Below are positions 5,029 through 11,281 of a stretch of DNA of 33,575 nt, in pieces. Below the pieces are notes generated by a model. That model was not told the DNA's origin, made no database searches, and was given only the letters and a program-made list of their open reading frames with translations. Position numbers and translations under genes: made by a program. Numbering within the stretch: the first letter of the stretch is position 1; each line of letters starts with the position of its first letter. Origin of the DNA: a virus; the IMG/VR virus record IMGVR_UViG_3300037502_000552, positions 1 to 33,575 of that record, one strand, 5' to 3'.

Positions 5029-5678
5029 AGTTCCACCATTTCCCTTCTCGTTATCACCTCGAACATGGCCTCGATCTCCGCAAGAAAATCCTTGGCCTCT
5101 TTTTCTACTGCCTCGATTTGCGCGTCGCTCGGATAAAACCGCCGCACAAACAATCTCTGCTCCTCCGGGAGCCTTGGGTCAAAGCTCACAAAGTCGCACC
5201 ATCCCCTTTGCGTGACCGCGCATTGGAGGGTCATCTGGTCAATATGCTCCTCTGGGATTCCTCCGTCGATCACCCATTGCAAGTGCGTCGCCGTCGTCGG
5301 GCATTTGATCTCGATAAGCCCGTCTCCCACTAACCCGTCCGGGGAGGCCCCTAGAAACTCGATAGAAGGGTGCTGGACGAATCCGACATCTGTGACCTTC
5401 CGACCCGTTGCGGCCTCGTATGCGGCCTTTGCGTTGGCCTCCTGATCGGTTCCCCATTGCATTGCGGCGGTGACATATTTGGGAACAATATCCCCGGTCA
5501 TTCTCTCCGCAAGAATTTCGATCTTGAGGTTGCGACGCTCGCTTGAGTCCTCCCCGTTCTTGAGCCGTTTGCGACTTGCCCGCATCCTGCTCCCGGTTAG
5601 GTGTCCGCATCGGGCGTTGAACCATGCCCCATTCAATTGGTGCGGGTTACTCTGCCGTTCCTCTTGGAAATCACTCAT
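5025..5678 (-). CDS. YqaJ/lambda-exonuclease-like recombination nuclease
   Basis: This 217-residue protein has the YqaJ-family core: WFNARCGHLTGSR (about 19-31), MQWGTDQEANAKAAYE (73-88) and FLGASPDGLVGDGLIEIKCP (108-127). D114, E123 and K125 form the PD-(D/E)xK metal site. Family members such as lambda Exo degrade one strand from double-strand ends, and the exposed strand is used by an annealing protein. The ERF protein encoded upstream is the likely partner, giving a Red-like pair. The ATG at 5678 has GGAGG seven bases upstream and overlaps the previous stop as ATGA. Length is close to lambda Exo (226). Confidence 0.88.
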   Translation of the reverse strand: MSDFQEERQSNPHQLNGAWFNARCGHLTGSRMRASRKRLKNGEDSSERRNLKIEILAERMTGDIVPKYVTAAMQWGTDQEANAKAAYEAATGRKVTDVGFVQHPSIEFLGASPDGLVGDGLIEIKCPTTATHLQWVIDGGIPEEHIDQMTLQCAVTQRGWCDFVSFDPRLPEEQRLFVRRFYPSDAQIEAVEKEAKDFLAEIEAMFEVITRREMVEL

Positions 5679-5878
5679 TTGTTTGCCTCCTGCTTACTTG
5701 CCCACATTCCGACGCAGACTTGCTCAAGTTCCCAATTGGGATTCCCGTTGACCTTGACCTTGAGAGCATCTAATCGGCCCTGTTTGTATGCCTCGACTGG
5801 ATCGGCATCGCTTCCGTATGAGGTGACAACCCAGCCCGCAATAAGACCCGAGACGATTCCGATAATGATTGCTCGCAT
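5675..5878 (-). CDS. Small membrane-anchored hypothetical protein
   Basis: The 67-residue protein starts MRAIIIGIVSGLIAGWVVTSY, a single N-terminal hydrophobic segment (about 2-19) that could be an anchor or uncleaved signal. A soluble part follows, with YKQGRLDALKVKVNG and a tail containing WELEQVCVGMWASKQ. The ATG at 5878 has GGAG six bases upstream and starts 2 bp after the preceding stop; a TTG at 5890 is less likely. The tail has one Cys, so no disulphide is evident. I do not recognise a family. The soluble part could face either side of the membrane. Confidence 0.6.
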   Translation of the reverse strand: MRAIIIGIVSGLIAGWVVTSYGSDADPVEAYKQGRLDALKVKVNGNPNWELEQVCVGMWASKQEANK

Positions 5879-5879
5879 A

Positions 5880-6074
5880 TCAGTCTCCAATCAGGCGGTA
5901 TTTGCAAAAGACTTTTTCGTGCTGGTGGACCTTCTCCGCAACGATATTGTGGCCCGCCCTCTTGAGCTCAAGAATCCGAGCCGCCAGACGCAGGCATCCA
6001 TACTGTTGCAGGGCCTCGATAGGCGTGATCGGGTTTTTTCTCAGGTGAGTGAGGATCGCATCATTTTGTGACAT
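5880..6074 (-). CDS. Helix-turn-helix protein
   Basis: The 64-residue protein begins MSQNDAILTHLRKNPITPIEAL and continues QQYGCLRLAARILELKRAGHNI. This is the compact winged helix-turn-helix seen in many phage early regions (ITPxEALxxYGCxRLAARI). It probably binds DNA as a small regulator or a replication/recombination accessory. The ATG at 6074 has GGGAG eight bases upstream and overlaps the upstream gene by 14 nt. Its C-terminal KVFCKYRLIGD completes the wing strand. Confidence 0.72.
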   Translation of the reverse strand: MSQNDAILTHLRKNPITPIEALQQYGCLRLAARILELKRAGHNIVAEKVHQHEKVFCKYRLIGD

Positions 6075-6333
6075 TGTTGAATCTCCCAAGTGCTGATTTA
6101 AGGTTTGCAAGGGCTCCGGTCATTTGGTGCATAAGCTCTGACCATTCCGCATCGTTTGTTTTCGGACTGCGCTCGATTGCCCATTGCTCGATGAGCCAAA
6201 GTTGAAACTGAGCGTCTCGACTGATCTCGATGATCGATTCGAGGTTTTCTTTGATCGCAGGCCCAAGCTCCTCCCGCAATTTGCGGACGGCGTGTTCGAC
6301 CTTGACCAGTTGGGCAGACGGATCGTTTTTCAA
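6061..6333 (-). CDS. Hypothetical helical protein
   Basis: The protein is 90 residues if it starts at the TTG at 6333. That start has GGGAGG eight bases upstream and overlaps the previous stop as TTGA. An ATG at 6354 lies within the ribosome site region and would give 97 residues. The sequence is mostly helical: VKVEHAVRKLREELGPAIKEN, then QFQLWLIEQWAIERSP, and a C-terminal helix. No family was recognised. It lies among the recombination genes and is probably co-translated with them. Confidence 0.55.
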   Translation of the reverse strand: MKNDPSAQLVKVEHAVRKLREELGPAIKENLESIIEISRDAQFQLWLIEQWAIERSPKTNDAEWSELMHQMTGALANLKSALGRFNNVTK

Positions 6334-6653
6334 GACTGTTTCCTCCCTTTGCATGGATAGTGTTTGCTCAAAATAGCCACGATCAAAACATCTGCGGGCT
6401 CATTGCGGATTTGCGGAGTCCGCTCTAAGGCGACTTGGATCGTGTCGGAGATTTGCCCGATGGTCATTCCGTTTTGCAGGCAGTAGATACTCTGGTCCAA
6501 CCCGTCCGCAACCCCGGTCACATACCCGACCGCAAACATACGGTCCACAATGTTGTCGGACTGGAGCTCCGCGAGAAGTTTGTTTCCAGTCCTAAACTGA
6601 GCATCCGCAGTCCCCGCGAGTAGGACAAGAGCGATTCCCAGAGCGAGCTTCAC
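6330..6653 (-). CDS. Secreted Rap1a/Tai-like protein
   Basis: The chosen start is GTG at 6653, with AAGGAG eight bases upstream and GTGA overlap with the ERF stop. It gives a clean signal peptide, KLALGIALVLLAGTADA, with likely cleavage before QF. The mature part has GYVTGVADGLDQSIYC, TIGQISDTIQVALERTPQ, and ends LSKHYPC. These positions match the Rap1a family, whose best-known members are periplasmic immunity proteins against type VI amidase effectors. The two spaced cysteines could form the family disulphide. A phage copy might protect the infected cell from peptidoglycan attack or delay lysis, but it may only share the fold. Confidence 0.62.
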   Translation of the reverse strand: MKLALGIALVLLAGTADAQFRTGNKLLAELQSDNIVDRMFAVGYVTGVADGLDQSIYCLQNGMTIGQISDTIQVALERTPQIRNEPADVLIVAILSKHYPCKGRKQS

Positions 6654-7204
6654 TTGAGCCGCTCCTTGGCCTCGTCCTTGAGGTCTAGGCATACCGTCCG
6701 CTCCTCGGGCGTGAGCGTCCCCCAGAGGGTTTTGAGGTCATTCAGAGAGGTGAGTCCCGCAAAGACATTCGAGAGGGTCTTGAGACGCTCTGGGTCCACG
6801 GTCTTAGCCTTGGGTTTGGGAGGTGCGCTTGCGGCCTGATTGCCGTCGTCGTCCTCCGGGGCCACGCCAAATGCCGCGCTCAGAGAATAGCGTCGAGCAT
6901 AGGTCATCGCCGAGCCGAATCCCTGCGCGTCGTTCTTGGAGACCGGGACCGCGACCACTCCCGCGGACATTGTTTCCCCAGAGGCGTGGACGATGACCGT
7001 CTCGATTGCCGCGTGGTCCGGGATGTTATGTGAGACCTGACAAAACCAGAGGCCATGTTTGGTGAGCGCGGGCTTGATTGCGTCCACCACATTGCCGAGG
7101 TCCGCATACTTGGTGCGGAAGTGCGGATTGGTCTTGTCTTTTACTGCTCCCTCGATCTCAGGGAATGCCGAGGCCATTGCCTTGGCGAGATTAGCTGAAG
7201 TCAC
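6650..7204 (-). CDS. ERF-family single-strand annealing protein
   Basis: The 184-residue protein has the ERF core: NPHFRTKYADLGNVVDAIKP (about 26-45) and GSAMTYARRYSLSAAFGVAP (97-116) followed by EDDDGN. ERF proteins anneal complementary single strands and, with a YqaJ-type nuclease, carry out phage recombination and circularisation. That nuclease gene lies about 1 kb downstream in the same operon. The start is a GTG at 7204 with GGAG eight bases upstream. The linker after residue 122 (SAPPKPKAKTVDPERL) leads to a short helical C-terminal domain, possibly for protein contacts. Confidence 0.88.
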   Translation of the reverse strand: MTSANLAKAMASAFPEIEGAVKDKTNPHFRTKYADLGNVVDAIKPALTKHGLWFCQVSHNIPDHAAIETVIVHASGETMSAGVVAVPVSKNDAQGFGSAMTYARRYSLSAAFGVAPEDDDGNQAASAPPKPKAKTVDPERLKTLSNVFAGLTSLNDLKTLWGTLTPEERTVCLDLKDEAKERLK

Positions 7205-7301
7205 TTGCGAGTCTCCTTGCGATTCTGAATGAATGTTTGCGTCCGAAACCTAAAGCCCGATACGCCCGATAGTGCCGCCAAAAGTAAATGATCCACTTCA
7301 T
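7191..7301 (-). CDS. 36-residue basic aromatic microprotein
   Basis: The frame starts MKWIIYFWRHYRAYRALGFG and continues with a basic helix to RRLASDFS. The ATG overlaps the stop of the preceding small membrane protein as ATGA, and its 3' end overlaps the ERF start by 14 nt. It thereby fills an otherwise empty 93-bp gap. Small proteins with a WxxYYRAYRALG-like N-terminus and basic tail occur in phage early regions, from memory. It could be an amphipathic membrane-surface peptide. The evidence is the tight coupling and composition. Confidence 0.5.
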   Translation of the reverse strand: MKWIIYFWRHYRAYRALGFGRKHSFRIARRLASDFS

Positions 7302-7402
7302 ATAAAAACAATCACGCCGAGGATCATTGCCAACCCGACCGAGCTCAGAATCTTGAGCCAGAGCGGTTCGTCGTTTTCTTCCGTTTGGATGATGACCTTC
7401 AT
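7298..7402 (-). CDS. 34-residue single-pass membrane protein
   Basis: The frame starts MKVIIQTEENDEPLWLK and ends with a hydrophobic segment, ILSSVGLAMILGVIVFI, long enough to cross a membrane. The ATG at 7402 has AGGGAG four to five bases upstream and follows the lipoprotein stop by 11 bp. The stop overlaps the next small gene as ATGA. This is a typical C-terminally anchored phage microprotein. The function is unknown; a lysis or membrane-signalling role cannot be deduced. Confidence 0.6.
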   Translation of the reverse strand: MKVIIQTEENDEPLWLKILSSVGLAMILGVIVFI

Positions 7403-7413
7403 TGCTCTCCCTT

Positions 7414-7767
7414 TCACTCTAAAACTGTATAGCCGCGACCAGTCAAACACTTGGTCACTATTTGATCCCGGCGTTTGTTGGTATCCCATGCGCCCTTGCC
7501 CGCACCGACAATCGCTCCGCTCGCGGCCCCGACTGCGGCCCCGTTGCCATTGGAGCCCATTGCCGCACCGATAGCCGCAGAGACGATTGACTGGACCAAC
7601 GCGCCCTTTGCCATCTCCGAGCCATAACCGACTTGCTGAGAGATTGCCTCGCATTCCATCTTGTCTGCGTAAAAGTTTGCGGGTGTTTTGCTCGACTTGG
7701 GGTCGATGATCGGCCCCGACGCGCACCCTGCCAATAGCAGGGCCGCGATGATGATTGTTGATTTCAT
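7414..7767 (-). CDS. Glycine-zipper lipoprotein
   Basis: This 117-residue protein has a lipoprotein signal: MKSTIIIAALLLAGC with the lipobox Cys at 15. After a spacer with MECEAISQQVGYGSEMAKGA it has an alanine/glycine-rich stretch, IGAAMGSNGNGAAVGAASGA, of the glycine-zipper type that inserts in or packs against membranes. Two Cys residues in the mature part could pair. The ATG at 7767 has GGAGG four bases upstream and overlaps the previous stop as ATGA. Such proteins are exported to the outer membrane in Gram-negative cells. In a phage they may act in exclusion or in envelope disruption; the sequence does not say which. Confidence 0.75.
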   Translation of the reverse strand: MKSTIIIAALLLAGCASGPIIDPKSSKTPANFYADKMECEAISQQVGYGSEMAKGALVQSIVSAAIGAAMGSNGNGAAVGAASGAIVGAGKGAWDTNKRRDQIVTKCLTGRGYTVLE

Positions 7768-7964
7768 GCGACCTCCATTTTGTCGAGATCATTGCGACGG
7801 ACTGCCATGTGAAACGCAGTTGAGAATTGATGAGCGGTCGCCACGATTGCACCAGTCTCGGAATAGACGACGAAGTAGCAATTTTTGCCAGTACGAAAAA
7901 CCTTGTACTGACCAGCGCCACCCTTGCAAACCCAGTCGGTTGTATCGAATTGATTGGTATTCAT
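7764..7964 (-). CDS. Small hypothetical protein, first gene of the operon
   Basis: The 66-residue protein starts MNTNQFDTTDWVCKGG. It looks like a small alpha/beta protein, with YKVFRTGKNCYFVVYSETG and a helix containing FSTAFHMAVRRNDL. The ATG at 7964 has GGAG eight bases upstream; an earlier ATG at 7983-7985 precedes that site and is unlikely. It is the first gene after the promoter at 8016-8044, with a leader of about 45 nt, and is probably expressed early. No family was recognised. Confidence 0.6.
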   Translation of the reverse strand: MNTNQFDTTDWVCKGGAGQYKVFRTGKNCYFVVYSETGAIVATAHQFSTAFHMAVRRNDLDKMEVA

Positions 7965-8007
7965 TTGTGCTTCTCCTTTTTTCATCCGGTCTAGGAGTAA
8001 TTCGACC

Positions 8008-8051
8008 GTGAAAACAGTATAAACCTATTTTCGGGAAAGTGCAAACAGTAT
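8008..8051 (-). promoter_or_regulatory. Operator-like direct repeat over the promoter
   Basis: Two 13-mers, ATACTGTTTGCAC (8039-8051) and ATACTGTTTTCAC (8008-8020), differ at one base and are 31 bp apart, three helical turns. One covers the -35 and the other the -10. The arrangement suits a dimeric regulator, but the ACTGTT core also recurs in coding sequence, so it could be partly chance. Confidence 0.4.
8016..8044 (-). promoter_or_regulatory. Sigma70-type promoter for the early operon
   Basis: On the minus strand TTGCAC (8039-8044) and TATACT (8016-8021) are separated by exactly 17 bp. Both are close to consensus (4/6 and 5/6). Transcription would start near 8009 and run through the small protein, lipoprotein, ERF and replication genes. 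It is the best promoter seen in the window. Confidence 0.7.
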
Positions 8052-8105
8052 CGTTAGGGATAACCCTAGACTTATTGTGCGGTGCGGAAAGGGTGCGGGA
8101 CTGAC

Positions 8106-8140
8106 CAGATTCGAGGGAGAGTGTGCATTGACCGAATCTG
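8106..8140. repeat. 8-bp inverted repeat in gene-free interval
   Basis: CAGATTCG (8106-8113) and CGAATCTG (8133-8140) form a perfect 8-bp stem with a 19-bp loop. It lies in the non-coding stretch 8045-8167 between a small membrane protein and the early promoter. No U-tract follows on the minus strand, so it is not a standard terminator. A second small palindrome, TAGGG-ATAA-CCCTA, lies at about 8055-8068 next to the -35. Nothing else was found in this interval. Confidence 0.4.
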
Positions 8141-8167
8141 TGGACTAAGGGCCAGCCCCGCAGGAAA

Positions 8168-8311
8168 CTACATAGAGGCCCAGATCAGGCCGACATTGGC
8201 AAAAGCATACCCGAGAAAAGCCACCGCCATCCCCGGTTTACCCTCAAACGCAAAAGATATTGCGACCCCGAGGTAGATAACAGTCACGATCCCGATGAGC
8301 CATGCGCTCAT
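8168..8311 (-). CDS. 47-residue two-helix membrane protein
   Basis: The frame starts MSAWLIGIVTVIYLGVAISF and has a second hydrophobic stretch, MAVAFLGYAFANVGLIWAS, separated by the loop AFEGKPG. It would make a two-pass membrane hairpin. The ATG at 8311 has GAGGAGG three bases upstream and overlaps the metallophosphoesterase stop as ATGA. It is clearly a gene despite its size. It is the last gene before a 120-bp gap and the early promoter. It may be a pinholin-like or other membrane protein, but no family is recognised. Confidence 0.72.
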   Translation of the reverse strand: MSAWLIGIVTVIYLGVAISFAFEGKPGMAVAFLGYAFANVGLIWASM

Positions 8312-9264
8312 ACCTCCTCGCCTCGGAAGTAAGCCTTGCCCGCAATAACCTCGCAGATTTCTGGGTGCAAGAGTTTGCCGTCCTTAAAGGTCAAAACGAC
8401 GAACCCAGAGGCCCACGGGACGGGATTGCCCTCCAGATACGCAAAAGACTCGTGATCGGGCTCCGCAAGAGTTCCTGAGTCCACGCCGTACCGCCGCCCA
8501 TCGTAATCGCCCCACGGGGTTATCTGGAGTTTGTGGAGATGGCCTGTAACGATATTGCGGCCTGATTTAAGGGTGTTGTTGTAGGTCGCATGGATTCCGT
8601 TGTGCCATCTGTGCTTGATGATCGTGTCTTTGTTGATCTCTAAAAGATATCCATGCCTCCAGCCGGGGAAATAGTCAAAAATGTCCGTTCCGGGCAGGCC
8701 AGAGACCTCCGGGGAGTTGACCCGGATATAACGCCATAGCCGCGTGTCGTGATTGCCATAGAGCCAGATCAAGGCCGAGCGGGAAGCCTTCTCGATCTCT
8801 CCGAGCCTCTCCATGCAAACATCGAGCTCCTGCTTAACCGAGGGCGGGTCGATCCCGTAGAGAGGGTCGTGGCGGGAGATTCGAGCCCCGTCGAGAACAT
8901 CGCCATTCAAGACCACGGCCTTGGGCTTGAGCTTCTTAATAACTCGAATGAGGGCTTGATGCGCCACCGTTGGCTCTCCGGGCCAATAGTGACAATCAGA
9001 GGCCACCACCACCGTCCCATTGGGACACTCAAAGTCGAGTTTCTTGGGGGCCATTGTCCGGACAGAGCGGTCCAGTTTGAGAGCGTCCGGGGAATTGTGG
9101 GATTGATGGGAGACCAGACTGATCCCCCTTTTTGCCTCTATCTTGCGGCGACGCAGATATACGCCCCGCACACTCAATCCGGTCGCCTTGGAGATTTTCT
9201 CTGGAGACCCGTAAAGGTGGAAAAGCTCGATTAACTTCTCGTCACTTACTCTTTGCGCGGACAT
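8308..9264 (-). CDS. Metallophosphoesterase with N-terminal helix-turn-helix
   Basis: The 318-residue protein has an N-terminal DNA-binding-like helix-turn-helix (SPEKISKATGLSVRGVYLRRR, about 20-40). A calcineurin-like phosphoesterase domain follows, with SDCHYW (D90, H92), NGDVLDG (D122), YGNHD (N171-H172-D173), HRWHNG and TGHLHK (H242, H244). The dimetal ligands are all present. Substrates in this superfamily range from nucleotides to DNA ends and proteins, so specificity is unknown. The ATG at 9264 overlaps the Ntn-hydrolase gene by 23 nt. HTH-plus-phosphoesterase proteins are common in phages beside lysis or structural genes. Confidence 0.85.
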   Translation of the reverse strand: MSAQRVSDEKLIELFHLYGSPEKISKATGLSVRGVYLRRRKIEAKRGISLVSHQSHNSPDALKLDRSVRTMAPKKLDFECPNGTVVVASDCHYWPGEPTVAHQALIRVIKKLKPKAVVLNGDVLDGARISRHDPLYGIDPPSVKQELDVCMERLGEIEKASRSALIWLYGNHDTRLWRYIRVNSPEVSGLPGTDIFDYFPGWRHGYLLEINKDTIIKHRWHNGIHATYNNTLKSGRNIVTGHLHKLQITPWGDYDGRRYGVDSGTLAEPDHESFAYLEGNPVPWASGFVVLTFKDGKLLHPEICEVIAGKAYFRGEEV

Positions 9265-9676
9265 TCGGAACCCTCATTGTTTCGATTGGGCCACCAGTTC
9301 CGGGGTCGTAAAGCATCGCAATCTCGACCGCCTCCTGCGGAGATTTCCCGAGGTGCATTGCCGCAACCGCATAGGGAGCCCCGGTTCCAATAGCCCAGAA
9401 TCGTTCTTTAATAGGGAATGCCAATAAAGACCCGTCATACACATAGAGCGAGTCTTTCCTCAGTTCTAAAACGGTGACATCGCATTCCCCCTCGATCTCA
9501 CCGTTTGCCTCAAGTGCCGCATAAAACTTGAGAATCTGCTCCCAAGTGCCTGCCGCCCCAAATGCGCTCTGCGGTCCAGCCCTGAGTTTGTGAACATTAA
9601 ACATCCACCCGTCGGTTGAGCAACGGGAGTCGGCGGCGATCATTTGATGGTCCAAAGATGCCGCAATCGTTGTCAC
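9242..9676 (-). CDS. HslV/proteasome-like Ntn hydrolase
   Basis: The 144-residue protein starts MTTIAAS. Removal of Met would leave a Thr nucleophile at the N-terminus. The family landmarks follow: AADSRCS (D16), HKLRAG (K30) and FGAAGT (about 39-44). Proteasome beta/HslV proteins use Thr1, Asp17, Lys33 and a GxxG turn, so the catalytic set is present, although the protein is shorter than HslV (about 175). No partner unfoldase is encoded here. The GTG at 9676 overlaps the endolysin stop as GTGA, and GGAGGG lies nine bases upstream. It may process structural proteins or act with host factors; that is inference. Confidence 0.75.
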   Translation of the reverse strand: MTTIAASLDHQMIAADSRCSTDGWMFNVHKLRAGPQSAFGAAGTWEQILKFYAALEANGEIEGECDVTVLELRKDSLYVYDGSLLAFPIKERFWAIGTGAPYAVAAMHLGKSPQEAVEIAMLYDPGTGGPIETMRVPNVRAKSK

Positions 9677-10137
9677 GCCACCAATCCCTCCAGATAAACA
9701 GTTTTTCCGTCCCGCTTTGTTGCGGTGAGAACCTGTTTTTTATTGTCCTCGGCGACATAAGAAACATGGACCCAACCAGAGTCGGGGATTCCGGGCGTGT
9801 AAAACTCAAGAATCACTTGGCGAAAGTCGAGGTTGTCCACGATCCACTTTGCGAGCTCAGCATTGGCGACACCGGGAATCTCAATGTCTGCGGCCTGACC
9901 GCGACAATGATCGGAAGTCTTAGATCCTCCGACCTTGGCATTCACCTCCGGGTGGCGAAAGCCAGAATTGACCTTCACTCCCTTGCCGTAATGATCCCGA
10001 ATGGGTTGCAAGACCTTCTCGCATAAGAGCTTGAGAGAGGCGATTTCAGCCTCTCCGGGAGTGTTATCCATGTCGTGCCGCAGGGCCGTCTCCGACTTGG
10101 TCATCTCTGCGAGGGTGAAGTTCTTGGTCAGATTCAT
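9673..10137 (-). CDS. M15-family peptidoglycan peptidase (endolysin)
   Basis: The 154-residue protein has KVNSGFRHPEVNAKVGGSKT (about 55-74), SDHCRGQAADIEI with zinc ligands H77 and D84, and WVHVSY with H124. This is the zinc D-Ala-D-Ala peptidase (M15_3) fold found in many endolysins and peptidoglycan hydrolases. It would cut cross-link peptides at the end of infection. There is no signal peptide, so release needs the neighbouring holin. The ATG at 10137 overlaps the holin-like gene's stop as ATGA. Length is normal for a single-domain endolysin. Confidence 0.86.
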   Translation of the reverse strand: MNLTKNFTLAEMTKSETALRHDMDNTPGEAEIASLKLLCEKVLQPIRDHYGKGVKVNSGFRHPEVNAKVGGSKTSDHCRGQAADIEIPGVANAELAKWIVDNLDFRQVILEFYTPGIPDSGWVHVSYVAEDNKKQVLTATKRDGKTVYLEGLVA

Positions 10138-10565
10138 TTCATCAGTTCCTTAATCTTGTTGTCCTTCTCTTTCGAGCCTGCGCTCGATCCAAAGTAATAG
10201 CCCAAAACCATTGTGACCGCAGAGGTGAGTGCGCCCAAGACATAGATCAAAATGTCCTTTGAGTCCGCATCAACATCCACAAAAATGATGACCCCAAACA
10301 GAATGAAGGTCAGGCCAACAGTCCCGAGGGCGAGGATCGGTGTAACAATTTTGTTAATAAATGGGGCCGCATCGCTTGTCGCGATCTCGATCTCCCTGCG
10401 GCGCGCAGAGTCCATTTCCTTAGTCATCGCCTCCAATTCGGCAAGTTGGCCCTTCTGGGCCATTTCCATGAGACTCGCCTGTGCCTTGGCCTTGGCCTCT
10501 GGGTCCGGTAAAACCTTGTCCAGCACCTTCTCTCCGATGGAGAGGATCGCTCCGATTGGCAACAT
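10134..10565 (-). CDS. Holin candidate (3TM GTA-holin family)
   Basis: The 143-residue protein has an N-terminal amphipathic segment, a charged helix (about 20-60), and two to three hydrophobic segments: IVTPILALGTVGLTFILFGV and ILIYVLGALTSAVTMVLGYY. It ends with the tail GSSAGSKEKDNKIKELMK. The layout matches the holin family first noted in gene transfer agents, where the tail reads YFGSSxGSxxKd. It would form membrane lesions that release the adjacent endolysin. The ATG at 10565 has GGAGG seven bases upstream and overlaps the previous stop (TAATG). Confidence 0.78.
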   Translation of the reverse strand: MLPIGAILSIGEKVLDKVLPDPEAKAKAQASLMEMAQKGQLAELEAMTKEMDSARRREIEIATSDAAPFINKIVTPILALGTVGLTFILFGVIIFVDVDADSKDILIYVLGALTSAVTMVLGYYFGSSAGSKEKDNKIKELMK

Positions 10566-10822
10566 TATTTGTCCTCCTTCATCGCGTTAACGGCGGCATA
10601 GGCTCCCTTGCGGCCCACGATCCCGCCGATGGCTCCGATACACAAAAGCATTATGTCCTTCAGGATCGCAAGAAAAGCCTCGTCGATTGGTGCGATTGCG
10701 GTCATATCTTGCTCGACAAATGTTACGGCCCCAAGAATCGCCAAGACAGACATTGCAAGAATCCCGCAAAGAGTCAAGACGATGATTGCCCAGACCCGAA
10801 CCTCAATTTCTTCTGTCGTCAT
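10565..10822 (-). CDS. Two-pass membrane protein, holin-like
   Basis: The 85-residue protein has an N-terminal acidic stretch (MTTEEIEVRV), hydrophobic segments VWAIIVLTLCGILAMSVLAI and FLAILKDIMLLCIGAIGGIV, and the basic tail GRKGAYAAVNAMKEDK. The size and topology suit a small holin or antiholin partner of the 3TM protein next to it. The ATG at 10822 overlaps the previous stop as ATGA and has GAGGG upstream. Whether it is the main holin or a modulator cannot be told. Confidence 0.65.
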   Translation of the reverse strand: MTTEEIEVRVWAIIVLTLCGILAMSVLAILGAVTFVEQDMTAIAPIDEAFLAILKDIMLLCIGAIGGIVGRKGAYAAVNAMKEDK

Positions 10823-11277
10823 TTCAAGCCCTCTAGTATAAAAATCCAGTAAACCATCCAGATCAGCAGGGCCAAGAGAAACGCAATGGCGAGCGAGATC
10901 ATCGTATTGTTAAACAGTTCCTCCAGTTCCTCGCGCTTCTTGATTTCCGCGAGCTCTTTGTCTCTCACCGCCTGATCGCGCTTGCGCTTGGCCTGAGACT
11001 GGAATTTGAGCCAATCGTCCCAGAGACCCGGACGGCCCTGAATAATCATCAAGTCCTTGAGTTCCTGCTCCTTCTTCTTGAGTTCCTCAAGCGCAAAAAA
11101 TTCCTCTAGGTCCGACTTCTCATCGTGCGGGGCCTCATCGAGTTTTTTCTGAATGGAAGTCTTGGCGGTGAAATAATCGACGACCGCTTTGCCCGCAGAC
11201 ATAAGCTCGCCAGAGTTTTGGACCGCCTCTTTTATGACCGCAAATGCGGCGTTGGCGGCGGCGAGTTCTAGCAACAA
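10819..11277 (-). CDS. Coiled-coil protein with C-terminal membrane anchor
   Basis: The protein is about 152 residues from the TTG at 11277, which has AAGGGG seven bases upstream and begins 5 bp after the previous stop. A TTG at 11316 would add 13 residues but overlap the upstream gene. The N-terminus is alanine-rich (LAAANAAFAVIKEAVQNSGE), the middle is long charged coiled coil (EELKKKEQELKDL; REELEELFNN), and the C-terminus is a hydrophobic anchor, ISLAIAFLLALLIWMVYWIF. Proteins of this design lie in lysis cassettes of aquatic phages. A spanin-like or holin-accessory role is plausible, but the membrane segment is at the opposite end from a typical i-spanin. Confidence 0.62.
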   Translation of the reverse strand: MLLELAAANAAFAVIKEAVQNSGELMSAGKAVVDYFTAKTSIQKKLDEAPHDEKSDLEEFFALEELKKKEQELKDLMIIQGRPGLWDDWLKFQSQAKRKRDQAVRDKELAEIKKREELEELFNNTMISLAIAFLLALLIWMVYWIFILEGLK

Positions 11278-11281
11278 GGGA

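Noticed and set aside
8055-8064. TAGGGATAAC resembling half of the I-SceI site
   Set aside because: Only the first ten bases match and the rest forms a local palindrome; no LAGLIDADG nuclease is encoded.
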